From positions 310,001 through 374,000 of the forward strand of contig NZ_JAKILB010000005.1 in NCBI RefSeq assembly GCF_023283895.1: a stretch of 64,000 nt of DNA. The letters are read 5' to 3'. Position 1 is the first letter of the stretch. Each line of letters starts with the position of its first letter. The position numbers were made by a program, and so were the translations under genes. The DNA comes from Shewanella pneumatophori (lineage in GTDB: Bacteria; Pseudomonadota; Gammaproteobacteria; Enterobacterales; Shewanellaceae). The notes under the pieces are model-generated. The model ran no database searches. It saw nothing but the letters and a program-made list of their open reading frames with translations, and was not told the origin of the DNA. Positions 1-10,800 of the stretch are shown here, one piece after another.

Positions 1-1
1 T

Positions 2-805
2 TTAGGTTTACCTGCGGCAGTGATGACATTTGAACCACAACCACAAGAGTTATTTCAAGGTGAAGATGCACCAGCGCGCTTGAGCTTATTGCGCGATAAA
101 ATCGTTCTGCTTGACGAGCTAAAAGTAGACCGCTTGTTATGTGTTAACTTTAATAAGAAGTTTGCTAGCTATAGCGCCGAAGATTTTATTGAGCAATTAT
201 TGGTTAAGGCATTGGGTGTAAAGTATTTAGTTGTTGGTGATGATTTCTGCTTTGGTAAACAACGCCAAGGCAATTTTAATATGCTGCGTAAGGCCGGTGA
301 AAAACACGGATTTGCAGTCGTCAGCACACAAAGCTTTATTTTGGGCGATAAGCGCGTAAGCTCTACAGAAATAAGGCAGCAGCTTGCAAAAGGTAACCTA
401 GAGCAAGCAAGGCGTTTGTTAGGACATCCATTTACATTAAGTGGACGTGTAGCTCATGGCCAAAAAATAGGGCGAACAATAGGTTTCCCTACAGCTAATA
501 TTGCGTTAAAACGTAAAGTAACACCGGTAAGAGGTGTGTTTGCGGTAAAGCTATATTGGGACAACAGCGATATATACGAAGGCGTTGCTAATGTTGGTTT
601 TAGACCAACGGTAAATGGTCAGGTATGTCAGTTAGAAGTCCATTTGTTTGATTTTGATGGTGATCTATATGGGAAAGCTGTTGAAGTTGAGTTAGTGGCA
701 AAGATCAGAGACGAGCAGCCATTCGGATCGTTAGATGCGCTGAAAAAACAAATTTTAGATGATGCCAACAGAGCGAAAGCCCTACTTGGTAGCGATGCAG
801 GCTAA
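2..805 (+). CDS. ribF: Bifunctional riboflavin kinase / FAD synthetase RibF (5' truncated)
   Basis: The reading frame is open from the first bases of the window, so the start and the first roughly 40 residues lie outside it. RibF phosphorylates riboflavin to FMN and adenylylates FMN to FAD in the cytoplasm. Visible are the rest of the FAD-synthetase domain (FEPQPQELF, VGDDFCFG, ISSTEIR-type SSTEIRQQL) and the C-terminal flavokinase domain with GRVAHGQKIGRTIGFPTAN and the GVANVGFRPTV segment. The order ribF-ileS-lspA is the usual one in gammaproteobacteria; ileS begins 30 bases downstream, suggesting cotranscription. An internal GTG at 20 is in frame but is only a valine codon of the longer protein. 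Confidence 0.95.
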   Translation, partial: LGLPAAVMTFEPQPQELFQGEDAPARLSLLRDKIVLLDELKVDRLLCVNFNKKFASYSAEDFIEQLLVKALGVKYLVVGDDFCFGKQRQGNFNMLRKAGEKHGFAVVSTQSFILGDKRVSSTEIRQQLAKGNLEQARRLLGHPFTLSGRVAHGQKIGRTIGFPTANIALKRKVTPVRGVFAVKLYWDNSDIYEGVANVGFRPTVNGQVCQLEVHLFDFDGDLYGKAVEVELVAKIRDEQPFGSLDALKKQILDDANRAKALLGSDAG

Positions 806-835
806 TAGCTTAGCGAACAAAACGGTAAAGGATCA

Positions 836-3658
836 ATGAGCGACTATAAATCTACTTTGAATTTGCCGGAAACAGAGTTTCCGATGCGTGGTAATTTGGC
901 TAATCGTGAGCCAGAGATGTTAAAATCTTGGACCGAAAACGGACTGTATCAACAGATCCGTGAAAGCCGTAAAGATGCTAAACCGTTTATTTTGCATGAT
1001 GGTCCTCCATATGCAAACGGTGACATTCATATTGGCCACTCAGTAAACAAAATTCTTAAAGATATTATTATTAAGTCAAAGACCATGTCTGGCTTTGATG
1101 CGCCATATATTCCTGGTTGGGATTGTCACGGTCTGCCTATCGAATTAAAAGTCGAGCAAAAAGTGGGTAAGCCTGGTCACAAGGTTACTGCAGCAGAATT
1201 CCGTCAAAAGTGTCGTGAATATGCAGCTAAGCAAGTTGACGGTCAGCGCGATGACTTTATCCGTTTAGGTGTGTTTGCTGATTGGCAAAACCCGTACCTA
1301 ACGATGGATTACAGCACTGAAGCTAACATCGTACGTTCACTGTCTAAAGTAATCGACAGCGGCCACCTGCATAAAGGTGTTAAGCCTGTGCATTGGTGTA
1401 CTGATTGTGGTTCAGCATTAGCAGAAGCAGAAGTTGAATACGAAGACAAAATGTCTCCTGCTATCGATGTTGCTTTCTCTGTTGTTGATAAATCAGCTTT
1501 ACTAGCTAAGTTTGGTCTAAGTGAATACGCTCATAACATCTCAATGGTTATTTGGACTACAACACCATGGACATTGCCTGCTAACCGCGCGCTAGCAGTG
1601 GGTGCAAATGTTGAGTACACACTCGTTGAGATGGTTAAAGAAGGCCAAGCGCAAGCATTAGTGCTAGCAACGGATCTATATGAGTCATGCGTTGAGCGTT
1701 TTGGCGCAGAATCTCATACTGTACTAGGTACAGCTGCGGGTAGCGATTTAGAGTTACTACGCTTTAACCACCCATTCTACAGCTTTGATGTGCCAGTTAT
1801 TTTAGGCGATCACGTGACAGTTGATTCAGGTACTGGTGTGGTCCATACCGCTCCTGGTCACGGTCAAGACGATTTCGTGGTTGGTCAAAAGTACGGCTTA
1901 GAAGTCGCTAATCCAGTAGGTGATAACGGCGTTTATAAAGCGGATACAGAAATCTTCGCTGGTTTGCATGTATTTAAAGCGAACAAGAACGTTGTTGAGC
2001 TATTAGAAGAAAAAGGTGCGCTACTTAATCACGTACAGATTAAGCACAGCTACCCACATTGCTGGCGCCACAAAACACCAATTATCTTCCGTGCAACGCC
2101 ACAGTGGTTCATTTCTATGGATCAAAAAGGTTTGCGCCAGCAAGCTCTTGGTGAAATTGAGCAAACTCAGTGGATCCCTGATTGGGGACAAAGCCGTATC
2201 GAGAAGATGGTTGAAAACCGCCCAGACTGGTGTATTTCCCGTCAACGTACGTGGGGCGTGCCTATCACTTTGTTTGTACACCGCGAAACAGAAGAGTTAC
2301 ACCCAGATAGCGTGTCTTTGATGGAGCGCGTTGCAGCTCGTATCGAACAAGAAGGAATTCAAGCTTGGTGGGATCTAGACGCATCTGAATTATTAGGTGA
2401 TGAAGCTGACCAGTATCGCAAAGTAACCGACACACTAGACGTTTGGTATGACTCAGGTTCTACGTTCTCATCAGTGGTTGCATCACGTCCTGAATTTAAC
2501 GGTCATCCAATTGATCTATACCTTGAAGGTAGCGATCAACACCGTGGTTGGTTTATGTCGTCGCTAATGATTTCAACTGCGATGAACGGTAAAGCACCTT
2601 ACAAGCAAGTATTGACCCACGGTTTCACCGTTGATGGTCAAGGCCGTAAGATGTCTAAGTCTGTGGGTAACGTGATTGCTCCGCAGCATGTAACCAATAA
2701 ATTAGGCGCAGATATTCTACGTTTATGGGTGGCAGCAACAGACTACAGCGGCGAGATGACAGTTTCTGATCAAATCCTAAACCGCAGCGCTGACGCGTAC
2801 CGCCGTATTCGTAACACTGCTCGATTCTTATTGGCTAACATCAATGGCTTTAACCCTGCAACGGATATGGTAGCGGTTGAAGAAATGGTTGCCTTAGATC
2901 GTTGGGTTGTTCGCCGTGCAGCAGCATTGCAACAAGAGCTATTAGAAGCGTACGACCAGTACAACTTCCATTTAGTGACGCAAAAGCTAATGCAGTTCTG
3001 TTCAGTTGAGCTAGGTAGTTTCTACTTAGATATCATTAAAGACCGTCAGTACACAGCAAAAGAAGATAGCAACGCACGTCGTAGCTGTCAGTCAGCACTG
3101 TACCTTATCTCTGAAGCTATGGTGCGCTGGATTGCGCCAATCCTAAGCTTTACAGCAGATGAGATCTGGAAGCTACTTCCTGGTGAGCGCGGTGAATATG
3201 TATTTACTGAAACTTGGTATGAAGGCCTTAAGTCTGTGACACTTGAGTCAGACTTAAGCGATGAGTACTGGGAGCAATTACTTGCGGTTCGTGCTGAAGT
3301 GAACAAAGTGATTGAAAACGCACGTCGTGAAAAGCAAGTGGGTGGCTCACTTGAAGCTGAAGTAACCTTGTACGCTGATGAAGCGCTGCAAGCTGCGCTT
3401 GAAAATCTAGGCGATGAGCTACGTTTTGTATTGTTGACATCAAAGACTGAAGTGGTTGCCTTAGCGCAAGCGCCAGCTGATGCAATTGAGACTGAACTTG
3501 CTTCATTAAAGCTTGGGCTTAAAAAGTCAGAAGCTGAAAAGTGTGAGCGTTGCTGGCACCATAGAGAAGATGTTGGCAGCGTTGCTGAGCATCCAACACT
3601 ATGTACACGCTGTGTAACCAATATTGAAGGCGATGGCGAAACCCGTCAGTTTGCTTAA
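836..3658 (+). CDS. ileS: Isoleucyl-tRNA synthetase
   Basis: Charges tRNA-Ile with isoleucine in the cytoplasm and edits misactivated valine. The 940-residue length is normal for the bacterial enzyme. The class I signatures are present: HIGH at about residues 65-68 and KMSKS at about 605-609. The editing domain region ([13 protein letters not shown]) and a C-terminal zinc-binding cysteine set (CERCW and CTRC) are visible. The ATG at 836 is preceded by GGTAAAGGATCA, a usable ribosome site. It follows ribF closely and is followed by a hairpin terminator, so lspA may have its own promoter or be reached by read-through. Confidence 0.98.
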   Translation: MSDYKSTLNLPETEFPMRGNLANREPEMLKSWTENGLYQQIRESRKDAKPFILHDGPPYANGDIHIGHSVNKILKDIIIKSKTMSGFDAPYIPGWDCHGLPIELKVEQKVGKPGHKVTAAEFRQKCREYAAKQVDGQRDDFIRLGVFADWQNPYLTMDYSTEANIVRSLSKVIDSGHLHKGVKPVHWCTDCGSALAEAEVEYEDKMSPAIDVAFSVVDKSALLAKFGLSEYAHNISMVIWTTTPWTLPANRALAVGANVEYTLVEMVKEGQAQALVLATDLYESCVERFGAESHTVLGTAAGSDLELLRFNHPFYSFDVPVILGDHVTVDSGTGVVHTAPGHGQDDFVVGQKYGLEVANPVGDNGVYKADTEIFAGLHVFKANKNVVELLEEKGALLNHVQIKHSYPHCWRHKTPIIFRATPQWFISMDQKGLRQQALGEIEQTQWIPDWGQSRIEKMVENRPDWCISRQRTWGVPITLFVHRETEELHPDSVSLMERVAARIEQEGIQAWWDLDASELLGDEADQYRKVTDTLDVWYDSGSTFSSVVASRPEFNGHPIDLYLEGSDQHRGWFMSSLMISTAMNGKAPYKQVLTHGFTVDGQGRKMSKSVGNVIAPQHVTNKLGADILRLWVAATDYSGEMTVSDQILNRSADAYRRIRNTARFLLANINGFNPATDMVAVEEMVALDRWVVRRAAALQQELLEAYDQYNFHLVTQKLMQFCSVELGSFYLDIIKDRQYTAKEDSNARRSCQSALYLISEAMVRWIAPILSFTADEIWKLLPGERGEYVFTETWYEGLKSVTLESDLSDEYWEQLLAVRAEVNKVIENARREKQVGGSLEAEVTLYADEALQAALENLGDELRFVLLTSKTEVVALAQAPADAIETELASLKLGLKKSEAEKCERCWHHREDVGSVAEHPTLCTRCVTNIEGDGETRQFA

Positions 3659-3669
3659 TCAAGCATTAG

Positions 3670-3701
3670 CAACGGCTCTTTTATAGGGCCGTTGTTTTTT
3701 T
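3670..3701 (+). terminator. Rho-independent terminator after ileS
   Basis: Stem CAACGGCTC pairs with GGGCCGTTG (one G-T pair) around a 7-base loop and runs into a T tract. It lies 11 bases after the ileS stop codon. Confidence 0.85.
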
Positions 3702-3776
3702 ATCAGTTAATTTTTTATTGTTTATCAAAATCTTAAATTATACGAGTTGATGCTATCTATGGAAAAGGAACATTTA

Positions 3777-4289
3777 ATGCCAACTAACTGGAAAGACAGT
3801 GGTCTGCGTTGGTATTGGGTAGTTGTATTGGTATTTCTTGCCGATCAGATATCTAAGCAATGGGTATTATCAAACTTTGAGTTATACGAATCGATTCAGT
3901 TATTACCTGTTTTTAACTTTACCTATGTGCGTAACTACGGTGCAGCATTTAGCTTTTTAAGTGATGCAGGTGGTTGGCAACGCTGGTTGTTTACCTTTGT
4001 AGCTGTAGGTTTTAGTGTGCTACTTTCGGTTTGGCTGCGCCAGCAACCTAGTAAGATGTGGCGATTGAACCTAGCCTATACTTTAGTTATCGGCGGTGCA
4101 CTAGGTAACCTTATTGACCGTTTACAACATGGCTATGTTGTCGACTTTTTACATTTCTATTGGAATACCAGCCATTTTCCAGCCTTTAATATTGCTGATT
4201 CAGCGATTTGTGTAGGCGCAGCGCTTATCATTTTAGACTCATTTATTACGAGTAAAGATGATAAAAAAGCAAATGGTGTAAAGGAGTAA
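3777..4289 (+). CDS. lspA: Lipoprotein signal peptidase (signal peptidase II)
   Basis: Inner-membrane aspartyl protease that removes the signal peptide from diacylglyceryl prolipoproteins. Several hydrophobic segments are visible, and the family blocks are present: FNFTYVRNYGAAFSF, GGALGNLIDRL with the first catalytic aspartate, and FNIADSAI with the second. I chose ATG 3777, giving 170 residues close to the usual 160-170, because AAAGGAA lies just upstream; ATG 3750 and a TTG at 3747 would add up to 10 residues. The window encodes clients for it, such as the hexosaminidase at 26781 and the DUF4136 protein at 57726. fkpB follows after 5 bases. Confidence 0.95.
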   Translation: MPTNWKDSGLRWYWVVVLVFLADQISKQWVLSNFELYESIQLLPVFNFTYVRNYGAAFSFLSDAGGWQRWLFTFVAVGFSVLLSVWLRQQPSKMWRLNLAYTLVIGGALGNLIDRLQHGYVVDFLHFYWNTSHFPAFNIADSAICVGAALIILDSFITSKDDKKANGVKE

Positions 4290-4294
4290 CTTAC

Positions 4295-4717
4295 GTGTCA
4301 GAAATGCATTCAATTTTATGTCATATGAACATAGTACTCGAAGATGGCTCGACAGCTGAAAGTACGCGTTCAAGCGGAAAGCCTGCGCGCTTTAATGTTG
4401 GCGATGAAAGTTTAAGCCCTGCATTTGAGGCAGAGATTATTAATCTTAAAGAAGGTGATAAGCACAGCTTTACATTGCAAGCTGCCGATACCTTTGGCGA
4501 GTCTAATCCAGATGCTGTGCATCATATGGATAAAAGTCGTTTTCCTGCAGATATGCAACTTGAGCCGGGGGTTATTGTGAGTTTTGCAGGCCCTGGCGGC
4601 AGTGAAATTCCGGGGATGGTGAGAGATGTTGTTGGTGACTCAGTGACTATTGATTTGAATCATCCTTTGGCAGGACAAGTGCTCACTTTTGAACTTGAAG
4701 TAGTACAGGTACTTTAA
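4295..4717 (+). CDS. fkpB: FKBP-type peptidyl-prolyl isomerase, SlpA/FkpB type
   Basis: Small cytoplasmic prolyl isomerase with the SlpA-like arrangement of FKBP and insert-in-flap regions. Family segments such as [21 protein letters not shown] and [15 protein letters not shown] are visible, the latter typical of the SlyD/FkpB group. There is no metal-binding histidine tail, which argues against SlyD. The start is GTG, set 8 bases after AAGGAG; an ATG at 4304 is the alternative. It sits between lspA and ispH, as in Escherichia coli, with ispH starting 2 bases after its stop. Confidence 0.92.
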   Translation: MSEMHSILCHMNIVLEDGSTAESTRSSGKPARFNVGDESLSPAFEAEIINLKEGDKHSFTLQAADTFGESNPDAVHHMDKSRFPADMQLEPGVIVSFAGPGGSEIPGMVRDVVGDSVTIDLNHPLAGQVLTFELEVVQVL

Positions 4718-4719
4718 TT

Positions 4720-5649
4720 ATGAATATCCTTCTGGCAAATCCACGTGGTTTTTGTGCTGGTGTAGACCGTGCGATTAGCATTGTTGAGCGTGCATTAGAG
4801 CTGTTTTCACCACCGATTTATGTACGACACGAAGTGGTACATAACCGTTATGTAGTGCAAAACCTAAAAGATCGTGGTGCTGTATTTGTTGAAGAGCTGG
4901 ATCAAGTGCCTGACGATAGCATTGTTATCTTTAGTGCTCATGGTGTTTCTCAAGCTGTGCGACGTGAAGCTAAAAGTCGTGGTTTAAAAGTTTTTGATGC
5001 GACTTGTCCATTGGTCACTAAAGTTCATCTGCAGGTGACGCGTGCAAGCCGCAAGGGTATTGAGTGCATCTTAATTGGTCATGCTGGACACCCTGAGGTG
5101 GAAGGTACTATGGGCCAATATGACAACCCAGAAGGCGGCGTTCACTTAGTTGAGTCGCCTGAAGATGTTGCCAAATTAGTGGTTAAAGATCCTGACAATT
5201 TATGTTTTGTTACTCAGACAACATTGTCGATGGATGACACTGCAGATGTTATCGCATCTCTACAAAAGAAGTACCCTTCAATTGAGGGGCCACGTAAAGA
5301 TGATATCTGTTATGCGACGCAAAATCGTCAAGATGCTGTACGTAATGTGTCAGAGCAAGTAGAGCTGTTTATTGTTGTCGGCTCTAAAAACAGCTCAAAC
5401 TCTAACAGACTGCGTGAATTAGCGGAAAAGAAAGGTACCCAAGCCTTCTTAGTTGATAATGCTGATGATGTTGATGCAGATTGGTTTAACGGCGTGCGAC
5501 GAGTGGCTGTAACCGCAGGAGCGTCGGCTCCAGAGGTACTCGTTAAGCAAGTGGTTGATGCTATCGCTAATATGGCGCCAAGTGTAGTGACAGAGGTTGA
5601 AGGTCGTTTAGAGGATACAGTGTTTGCTGTTCCTGCTGAGTTGAGATAA
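4720..5649 (+). CDS. ispH: 4-hydroxy-3-methylbut-2-enyl diphosphate reductase
   Basis: Last step of the methylerythritol phosphate isoprenoid pathway: makes IPP and DMAPP using a [4Fe-4S] cluster. The three cluster cysteines lie in [20 protein letters not shown] and [11 protein letters not shown]. The [13 protein letters not shown] and [11 protein letters not shown] blocks bind the substrate diphosphate. At 309 residues it is full length. Its ATG lies 2 bases after the fkpB stop, so translation of the pair is probably coupled. A terminator follows. Confidence 0.97.
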   Translation: MNILLANPRGFCAGVDRAISIVERALELFSPPIYVRHEVVHNRYVVQNLKDRGAVFVEELDQVPDDSIVIFSAHGVSQAVRREAKSRGLKVFDATCPLVTKVHLQVTRASRKGIECILIGHAGHPEVEGTMGQYDNPEGGVHLVESPEDVAKLVVKDPDNLCFVTQTTLSMDDTADVIASLQKKYPSIEGPRKDDICYATQNRQDAVRNVSEQVELFIVVGSKNSSNSNRLRELAEKKGTQAFLVDNADDVDADWFNGVRRVAVTAGASAPEVLVKQVVDAIANMAPSVVTEVEGRLEDTVFAVPAELR

Positions 5650-5690
5650 ATCTGCTGAGCTAGCTTAACCTAGATTATGCAACATAAAAT

Positions 5691-5714
5691 AGAGGCCTTA
5701 GGCCTCTTTTTTTT
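5691..5714 (+). terminator. Rho-independent terminator after ispH
   Basis: AGAGGCC and GGCCTCT form a perfect 7-bp stem with a TTA loop followed by a run of eight or more T. It closes the lspA-fkpB-ispH operon. Confidence 0.9.
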
Positions 5715-5888
5715 CGCTTTAAATTCAGCTGTTTTCATTCAGAGGGTAAAAATTTACCTTACTAGAATTTGCTAATATTAGACTGTTTTGCTCTTAGCAT
5801 GTATGCTAAAGGTGGATTATAAGTAGCAGATTTGAAACGACAAAGTAATGTCTTGGTGTCAATTAAGTGGCGCGCTATTGGGGGCGAT

Positions 5889-6446
5889 ATGATAGTGAAT
5901 GAAAAAGGCTTTTCCTTAATTGAGGTATTAGTTGCTTTAGTCATTCTGGTTATCGGACTCGTTGGGGTTTTTAATCTTCACTTAGTGTCTAAACGCGGCA
6001 GTTTCGAATCATTTCAACAGACACAAGCCTCTTATTTTGCACAAGACATTATTAATAGGATGAAGCTTAATCGCAGTCAGTTAACGGCTTATAGTGGCAC
6101 ATATAGTGGCACGCTAACTCAACCTGCTACTGCTTGTGATGTAGCTATCGGTGCAAACGTCATATGTACGGTTAATCAAACTCTGTTGTGGGACCTTTAT
6201 AAGTGGGAGCAACAGATGCTTGGAAGTGCTGAGGTCAATAATCATTCGACAAATGTTGGCGGCCTAGATAAACCCACCGCTTGTATCCTTGCTCAAGCAA
6301 GTGGAGATGTAACAGTCGTGATTACTTGGCGGGGGATCCGCAAAGTATCAGATGGTGCAATTAATCATAGTGACGCTTTAGTTCGTGGCTGCGGTACTGC
6401 AGGTGACAGACGCCGCGCCTATAGCGTTAATACTGTGATTATTTAA
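5889..6446 (+). CDS. pilV: Type IV pilus minor pilin PilV
   Basis: Minor pilin of the priming complex at the tip of type IV pili. The prepilin signature is G-FSLIEVLVALVILV, with cleavage by PilD expected after the glycine and Glu at position +5. I chose ATG 5889 because it leaves a 7-residue leader (MIVNEKG) typical of class IVa prepilins and has GGGG just upstream; a TTG at 5832 would add 19 residues. A C-terminal pair of cysteines could form a disulfide. First gene of a pilV-pilW-pilX-pilY1-pilE operon with very short spacings. Confidence 0.88.
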   Translation: MIVNEKGFSLIEVLVALVILVIGLVGVFNLHLVSKRGSFESFQQTQASYFAQDIINRMKLNRSQLTAYSGTYSGTLTQPATACDVAIGANVICTVNQTLLWDLYKWEQQMLGSAEVNNHSTNVGGLDKPTACILAQASGDVTVVITWRGIRKVSDGAINHSDALVRGCGTAGDRRRAYSVNTVII

Positions 6447-6456
6447 GGTATTAAGA

Positions 6457-7440
6457 ATGGATCTAGGTCGCGTAAGTCAAAAAGGTTTGTCGCTCGTCGA
6501 ATTAATGGTCGCCATGGTTGTGGGGCTGTTTCTTACCGCTGGAATATTCTCGATGTTTGTTATGTCTGCTACCAATGTAACGACAACGAGCCAGTTTAAT
6601 CAATTACAAGAGAACGGCAGAATCGCACTATGGCTTATCGAGCGCGATGTTAGTCAGCTAGGGTTTATGGGCGATCTAACAGGTATTGGTTTAGAGGTCG
6701 GTACTAACCTTGATATTAATGCCGCAGCCGTTGCCGCTGGTAACGATTGTATTGGTGATGGTGTTAACAACAGTTCTTTTCCTGCTCCAGTCCCTGCTCA
6801 TTTTCGTCGATTATGGGGTTATGAAAGTGGCGTATCAGCCAACTCCCTTTCTTGTTTAACCAGTGTTCGTTCAGCTACCGATGTATTACAAATTAAAAGA
6901 TTAGCCGGGCCAGAAGTCGCAACACCTAATGACTCCAATAGATATTACCTTGCGACTAACTCTCAACAGGGAGTTTTATTTAGTGGTGATCAAACCGCGC
7001 CGGTTATTACCAATGGTCGTTATTGGGAGTATTTACACCATGTTTATTACATTGAAGATGAAGCCGGTACACCTGTGTTGAAGCGCCGTGTACTTCGCAA
7101 TGGCGGCATGAAAACCTCCGCCAGTTATGAGCAGTTGGTTGAAGGTGTTGAGAATATGCGTGTCTTATATGGTTTTGATAGTAATGGTGACAACAGCGCA
7201 GATAGCTATATGCCAGTGCAAAACGTAACAGATTTAATGTGGGATAACAGTTTAGCTCAGCGAGTGGTTTCACTAAGGATATTTATGTTGATCCGCTCAT
7301 TAGAAGCTGACAGCAGCTATATTAACAACAATAGCTATACACTTGGTGACAAAACGATTGTAGCACCGGGCGATAATTTTAGGCGCAAAGTTGTATCAAC
7401 TACTTTGGTACTAGAAAACCCAATTATTAGTGCTAATTAG
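6457..7440 (+). CDS. pilW: Type IV pilus minor pilin PilW
   Basis: A 327-residue prepilin-like protein. The leader MDLGRVSQKG is followed by LSLVELMVAMVVGLF, the type IV cleavage and membrane motif. Length and position between pilV and pilX match PilW, the large minor pilin that links the PilVWX-PilY1 complex with FimU/FimT-type pilins. The tail ends in conserved-looking text (FRRKVVSTTLVLEN) seen in PilW proteins. AAGG lies 8 bases ahead of the ATG. The gap to pilV is 10 bases. Confidence 0.88.
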   Translation: MDLGRVSQKGLSLVELMVAMVVGLFLTAGIFSMFVMSATNVTTTSQFNQLQENGRIALWLIERDVSQLGFMGDLTGIGLEVGTNLDINAAAVAAGNDCIGDGVNNSSFPAPVPAHFRRLWGYESGVSANSLSCLTSVRSATDVLQIKRLAGPEVATPNDSNRYYLATNSQQGVLFSGDQTAPVITNGRYWEYLHHVYYIEDEAGTPVLKRRVLRNGGMKTSASYEQLVEGVENMRVLYGFDSNGDNSADSYMPVQNVTDLMWDNSLAQRVVSLRIFMLIRSLEADSSYINNNSYTLGDKTIVAPGDNFRRKVVSTTLVLENPIISAN

Positions 7441-7449
7441 AGGCTAGTT

Positions 7450-7869
7450 ATGAATAAGCAAAAAGGAATGGTGCTGTTTCTGTCATTAATTGTATTGATT
7501 ATTATGACGGTAATAGGTGTTGCATTGGCGGTTAATTCTAATCAATCAATGAAGATGGCCGGAGCAGGCTCTGAAAGAATTGAAGCTATGACGGCTGCGC
7601 ATGGTGCTCAAGATCGTGCTATTTCGCTTAATGAAGGTGCGACTTTAATTAACTTAACCAATACCTTAGTGACTAATGATGCAGCACTTGGTGTAACAAA
7701 TACATTAGAGCCAGTTGCTAGTGGCTGTCAACGTAAAGAGAAAGCCCACGGCGCGAGTATTGGCTGTAATCGTATTGATATTTCGAGTACGGCAGTTTTT
7801 GGGCGAAATGATCTAGGGCAGCTAACGGTTGTCGTTGGCATAGAACAAGAATTTACAACAGGGAGTTAG
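7450..7869 (+). CDS. pilX: Type IV pilus assembly protein PilX
   Basis: A 139-residue protein whose start, MNKQKGMVLFLSLIVLIIMTV, is the PilX N-terminal domain: a short basic leader and one long hydrophobic helix, followed by the GSERIEAMTAAHGAQDRA region. Like other PilX proteins it lacks the usual FTLIEL text. It belongs to the pilus-tip priming complex in the inner membrane before assembly. It ends 2 bases before pilY1. Confidence 0.87.
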   Translation: MNKQKGMVLFLSLIVLIIMTVIGVALAVNSNQSMKMAGAGSERIEAMTAAHGAQDRAISLNEGATLINLTNTLVTNDAALGVTNTLEPVASGCQRKEKAHGASIGCNRIDISSTAVFGRNDLGQLTVVVGIEQEFTTGS

Positions 7870-7871
7870 TC

Positions 7872-10800
7872 ATGCCGTGGATTAAACGACTTCTGTGTGC
7901 TTCTGCAGCATGTACAGTAATGCTATCAGGAATGAGTTTTAGCGATGATACAGAGCTTTATGTTTTTGAATCGACGGCTCGCTCCGGTTCTCGTCCACAG
8001 GTTTTAATCATTTTTGATAACTCTGGGAGTATGAGTACTAACGAGAGTACAGACTCTTTTTATCCTAGAGGCGATGAAAACTTAGGCGGTTCAACTAAAT
8101 TATTTTATAGCAAAGGCGCGGGCGTTCCTGATTTAACCAGTCCGAACTTTATACAAAACAAGATTAACGGTTGTAAGCGCTCAAAAACCTACCTAAAAGA
8201 CTATGGCTTTTTTACTGGGTTTATACGTGAGTATAGTTTTGTGGGTGAAAACGGTACGTGGTCAGAGTTGCCTGACTCTCTTGCCACAACGGTAACCCAT
8301 ACTGATTGCTTTGAAGATTTTGAAGACTCAAGCAGTGTTAATTATAAAAATGCTAAAGATATTCCTGAGGGGCTTCCGGTTGATAGCTTAGGTTCTTCAG
8401 CCTCACCTGAACCTTATACATTGGTGTCATCGAGTTCGAGCTCAACAGATAAAGACGCTGCATTAAACAAGGCTTTGTTAACTAACTTCGGCATAGGAAA
8501 GTCTGTCACGTTTTATACTGAAAAGTATGTAACTTGGTATCACAGCACTAAGTCACAAAAAAATATTTCTAGGCTCGATATTGCTCAACGAGTTATGGAA
8601 GATACCGTGGTTACCACCCCTAGTGTAGATTTCGGTCTAGCAGTATTTAACTACAATAATGGCAGCAGTGATGATGGTGGCCGCATAATTTCAGGAATAA
8701 AGCGCCTAAACACGGTTGAGAAAAAGTCATTAATTACAACTATTGGTAATTTAAATGCCGAAACATGGACGCCACTGTGTGAAACCTTGTATGAAGCTTA
8801 TCGATATTTTGGTGGTGAAGCGCCTTATTTTGCTCTAGAGGCAGGCAGTGCATCTCCCGCAAGAGATACAAGTATAGAAAAAAACGGTAAATATAGTTCT
8901 CCATTTTTAGGTAGCCAATGCTCTGATAGGGCGTATGTCGTTTATATTACTGATGGGGCTCCTACTCGTGATAGCGCGGCTAACGGTATTATTGATGATT
9001 TAGATGGATATGATGCTAATAACATAGTTGATGGTAGCTATTTACCAGCTCTTGCTAGCATCATGAATAATAAAGACATTAACACATCAGTAGATGGTGA
9101 GCAGTTTGTAACCACATTTACTATTGGCTTTAGTGATGGCGCTGCAAGTGCCGAGCCTATCTTAAAGAAAGCCGCAGAGTTGGGCGGCGGCAAATACTTT
9201 GCCGCAAGTGATGCCTCGGCGTTACAAGCTGCGCTTTCACAGGTTTTTTCACAGATCTTAGAGACCAACGCGAGTTTTACCTCGCCTTCAATTGCAAGTA
9301 ATAACTTTGACCGTACACAAACATTCGATTCAGCCTATTACGCCATGTTCTTGCCTAATAAAGGTGCGCGTTGGATGGGCAATATTAAGAAGTTTAAAGT
9401 AACGGGCAGTGGCGATATTGTCGATAAAAACGGTGCGTTAGCGATTGACGATGATGGCAACCTGAAGTCTTCAGCTTGTTCATATTGGACTCCAGATGCA
9501 GTGTGTGTAGCTACGTCAAATGGTGGTGACGGTAACGATGTACGCACTGGCGGCGCAGCGCATACTATAAGAGCAACCAATCCTAGAACCTTGTACGGTA
9601 ATTTCGGTACTAACGGTGCTTTGACAAGCTTCAGTAAAGCCAATGCTCAGCAGGTGGCTGGTAGTGAAAGTTTGTTGGCAGACTTTATGGGGGTTGACTC
9701 AAGTCAATTAACTGAAATGTTTAGCTGGGCTGCTGGAACTGACACTGACGATGATAATAATGACTCGAGTACAACCGATACTCGCGAGGATATATTTGGT
9801 GATCCCCTCCACTCAAAACCATTAGCGATTAACTTTGGTAGCCAAGGCTCTCCTGATATTAGAGTGTTAGTAGGAACCAACCATGGTTTTTTACATATGC
9901 TTAAAGACACAGGAGATAGTGTTGCAGAGTCTTGGGCGTTTATGCCTTACGAACTGCTTTCTAACATTGCTGAATTACGCGCTAATATTCCAACCGGTGT
10001 ACATTCTGTCTATGGTCTAGATTCGTCACCAGTTGCTTATGTTGAACAAAATGCGAGTGGTGGTGTGAATAAAGCTTGGTTATTTGTTGGTATGCGCCGT
10101 GGTGGTAAATCTTATTATGCACTGGATATTACTAATCCCGATTCGCCTAGTTTTATGTGGAAAATAGACCCTGATTCAACAGGCATGGGGGAGCTAGGCC
10201 AAACGTGGGCGGAACCCGTTGTGACAAAGATCCCCGGCTGGCCGCTAGGCAATACTAATCCAGCGAATGCGAAGCCCGTGATTATATTTGGCGCTGGATA
10301 CTCGCCATCAACAAAAGACTCTGCAGCGGTTGGGAGTAATGATACACAAGGTCGAGGTGTGTTTATTGTTGATGCTGAAACTGGCGCGCTAGTGCATGCT
10401 TTTGGACCCACAAGCAGCGCTAATACAACACTGTTGCCTGGTATTGTTGACAGTGTGCCGAATGCCGTCGCTGTGCTGGACTCTGATGGCGACTCGCTAA
10501 GTGATAGAATTTATGCTTCTGATACAGGGGGCAATGTATGGCGTATGGATTTACCTTCAGGTTCGCCATCTGATACGACAAGCCCTTGGACAGCATACAA
10601 GTTTGCTGATTTAGGCGGCAATAGCTTGATAAATGATCGACGCTTCTTTGCGGAGCCTGTAGTAGCGCAAACGGTATTCACCAACATCGCTGAGGTCAGT
10701 GTTACTGTTGACGGTAATACAACGACTACGACCACCTATCAAAATGTCCCCTATGATGCAGTAACACTCGGTACAGGACATAGACCACACCCGAGTGATC

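Noticed and set aside
3088..3621. 177-codon antisense frame over ileS
   Set aside because: Shadow of the highly conserved ileS coding strand, with Ser-rich composition typical of antisense translation.
5832..5888. Upstream extension of pilV from a TTG at 5832
   Set aside because: It would give a 26-residue leader before the cleavage glycine, unlike class IVa prepilins; ATG 5889 gives a normal 7-residue leader.
9338..9643. Antisense frames over pilY1
   Set aside because: They lie wholly inside pilY1 on the other strand without ribosome sites or recognisable domains.
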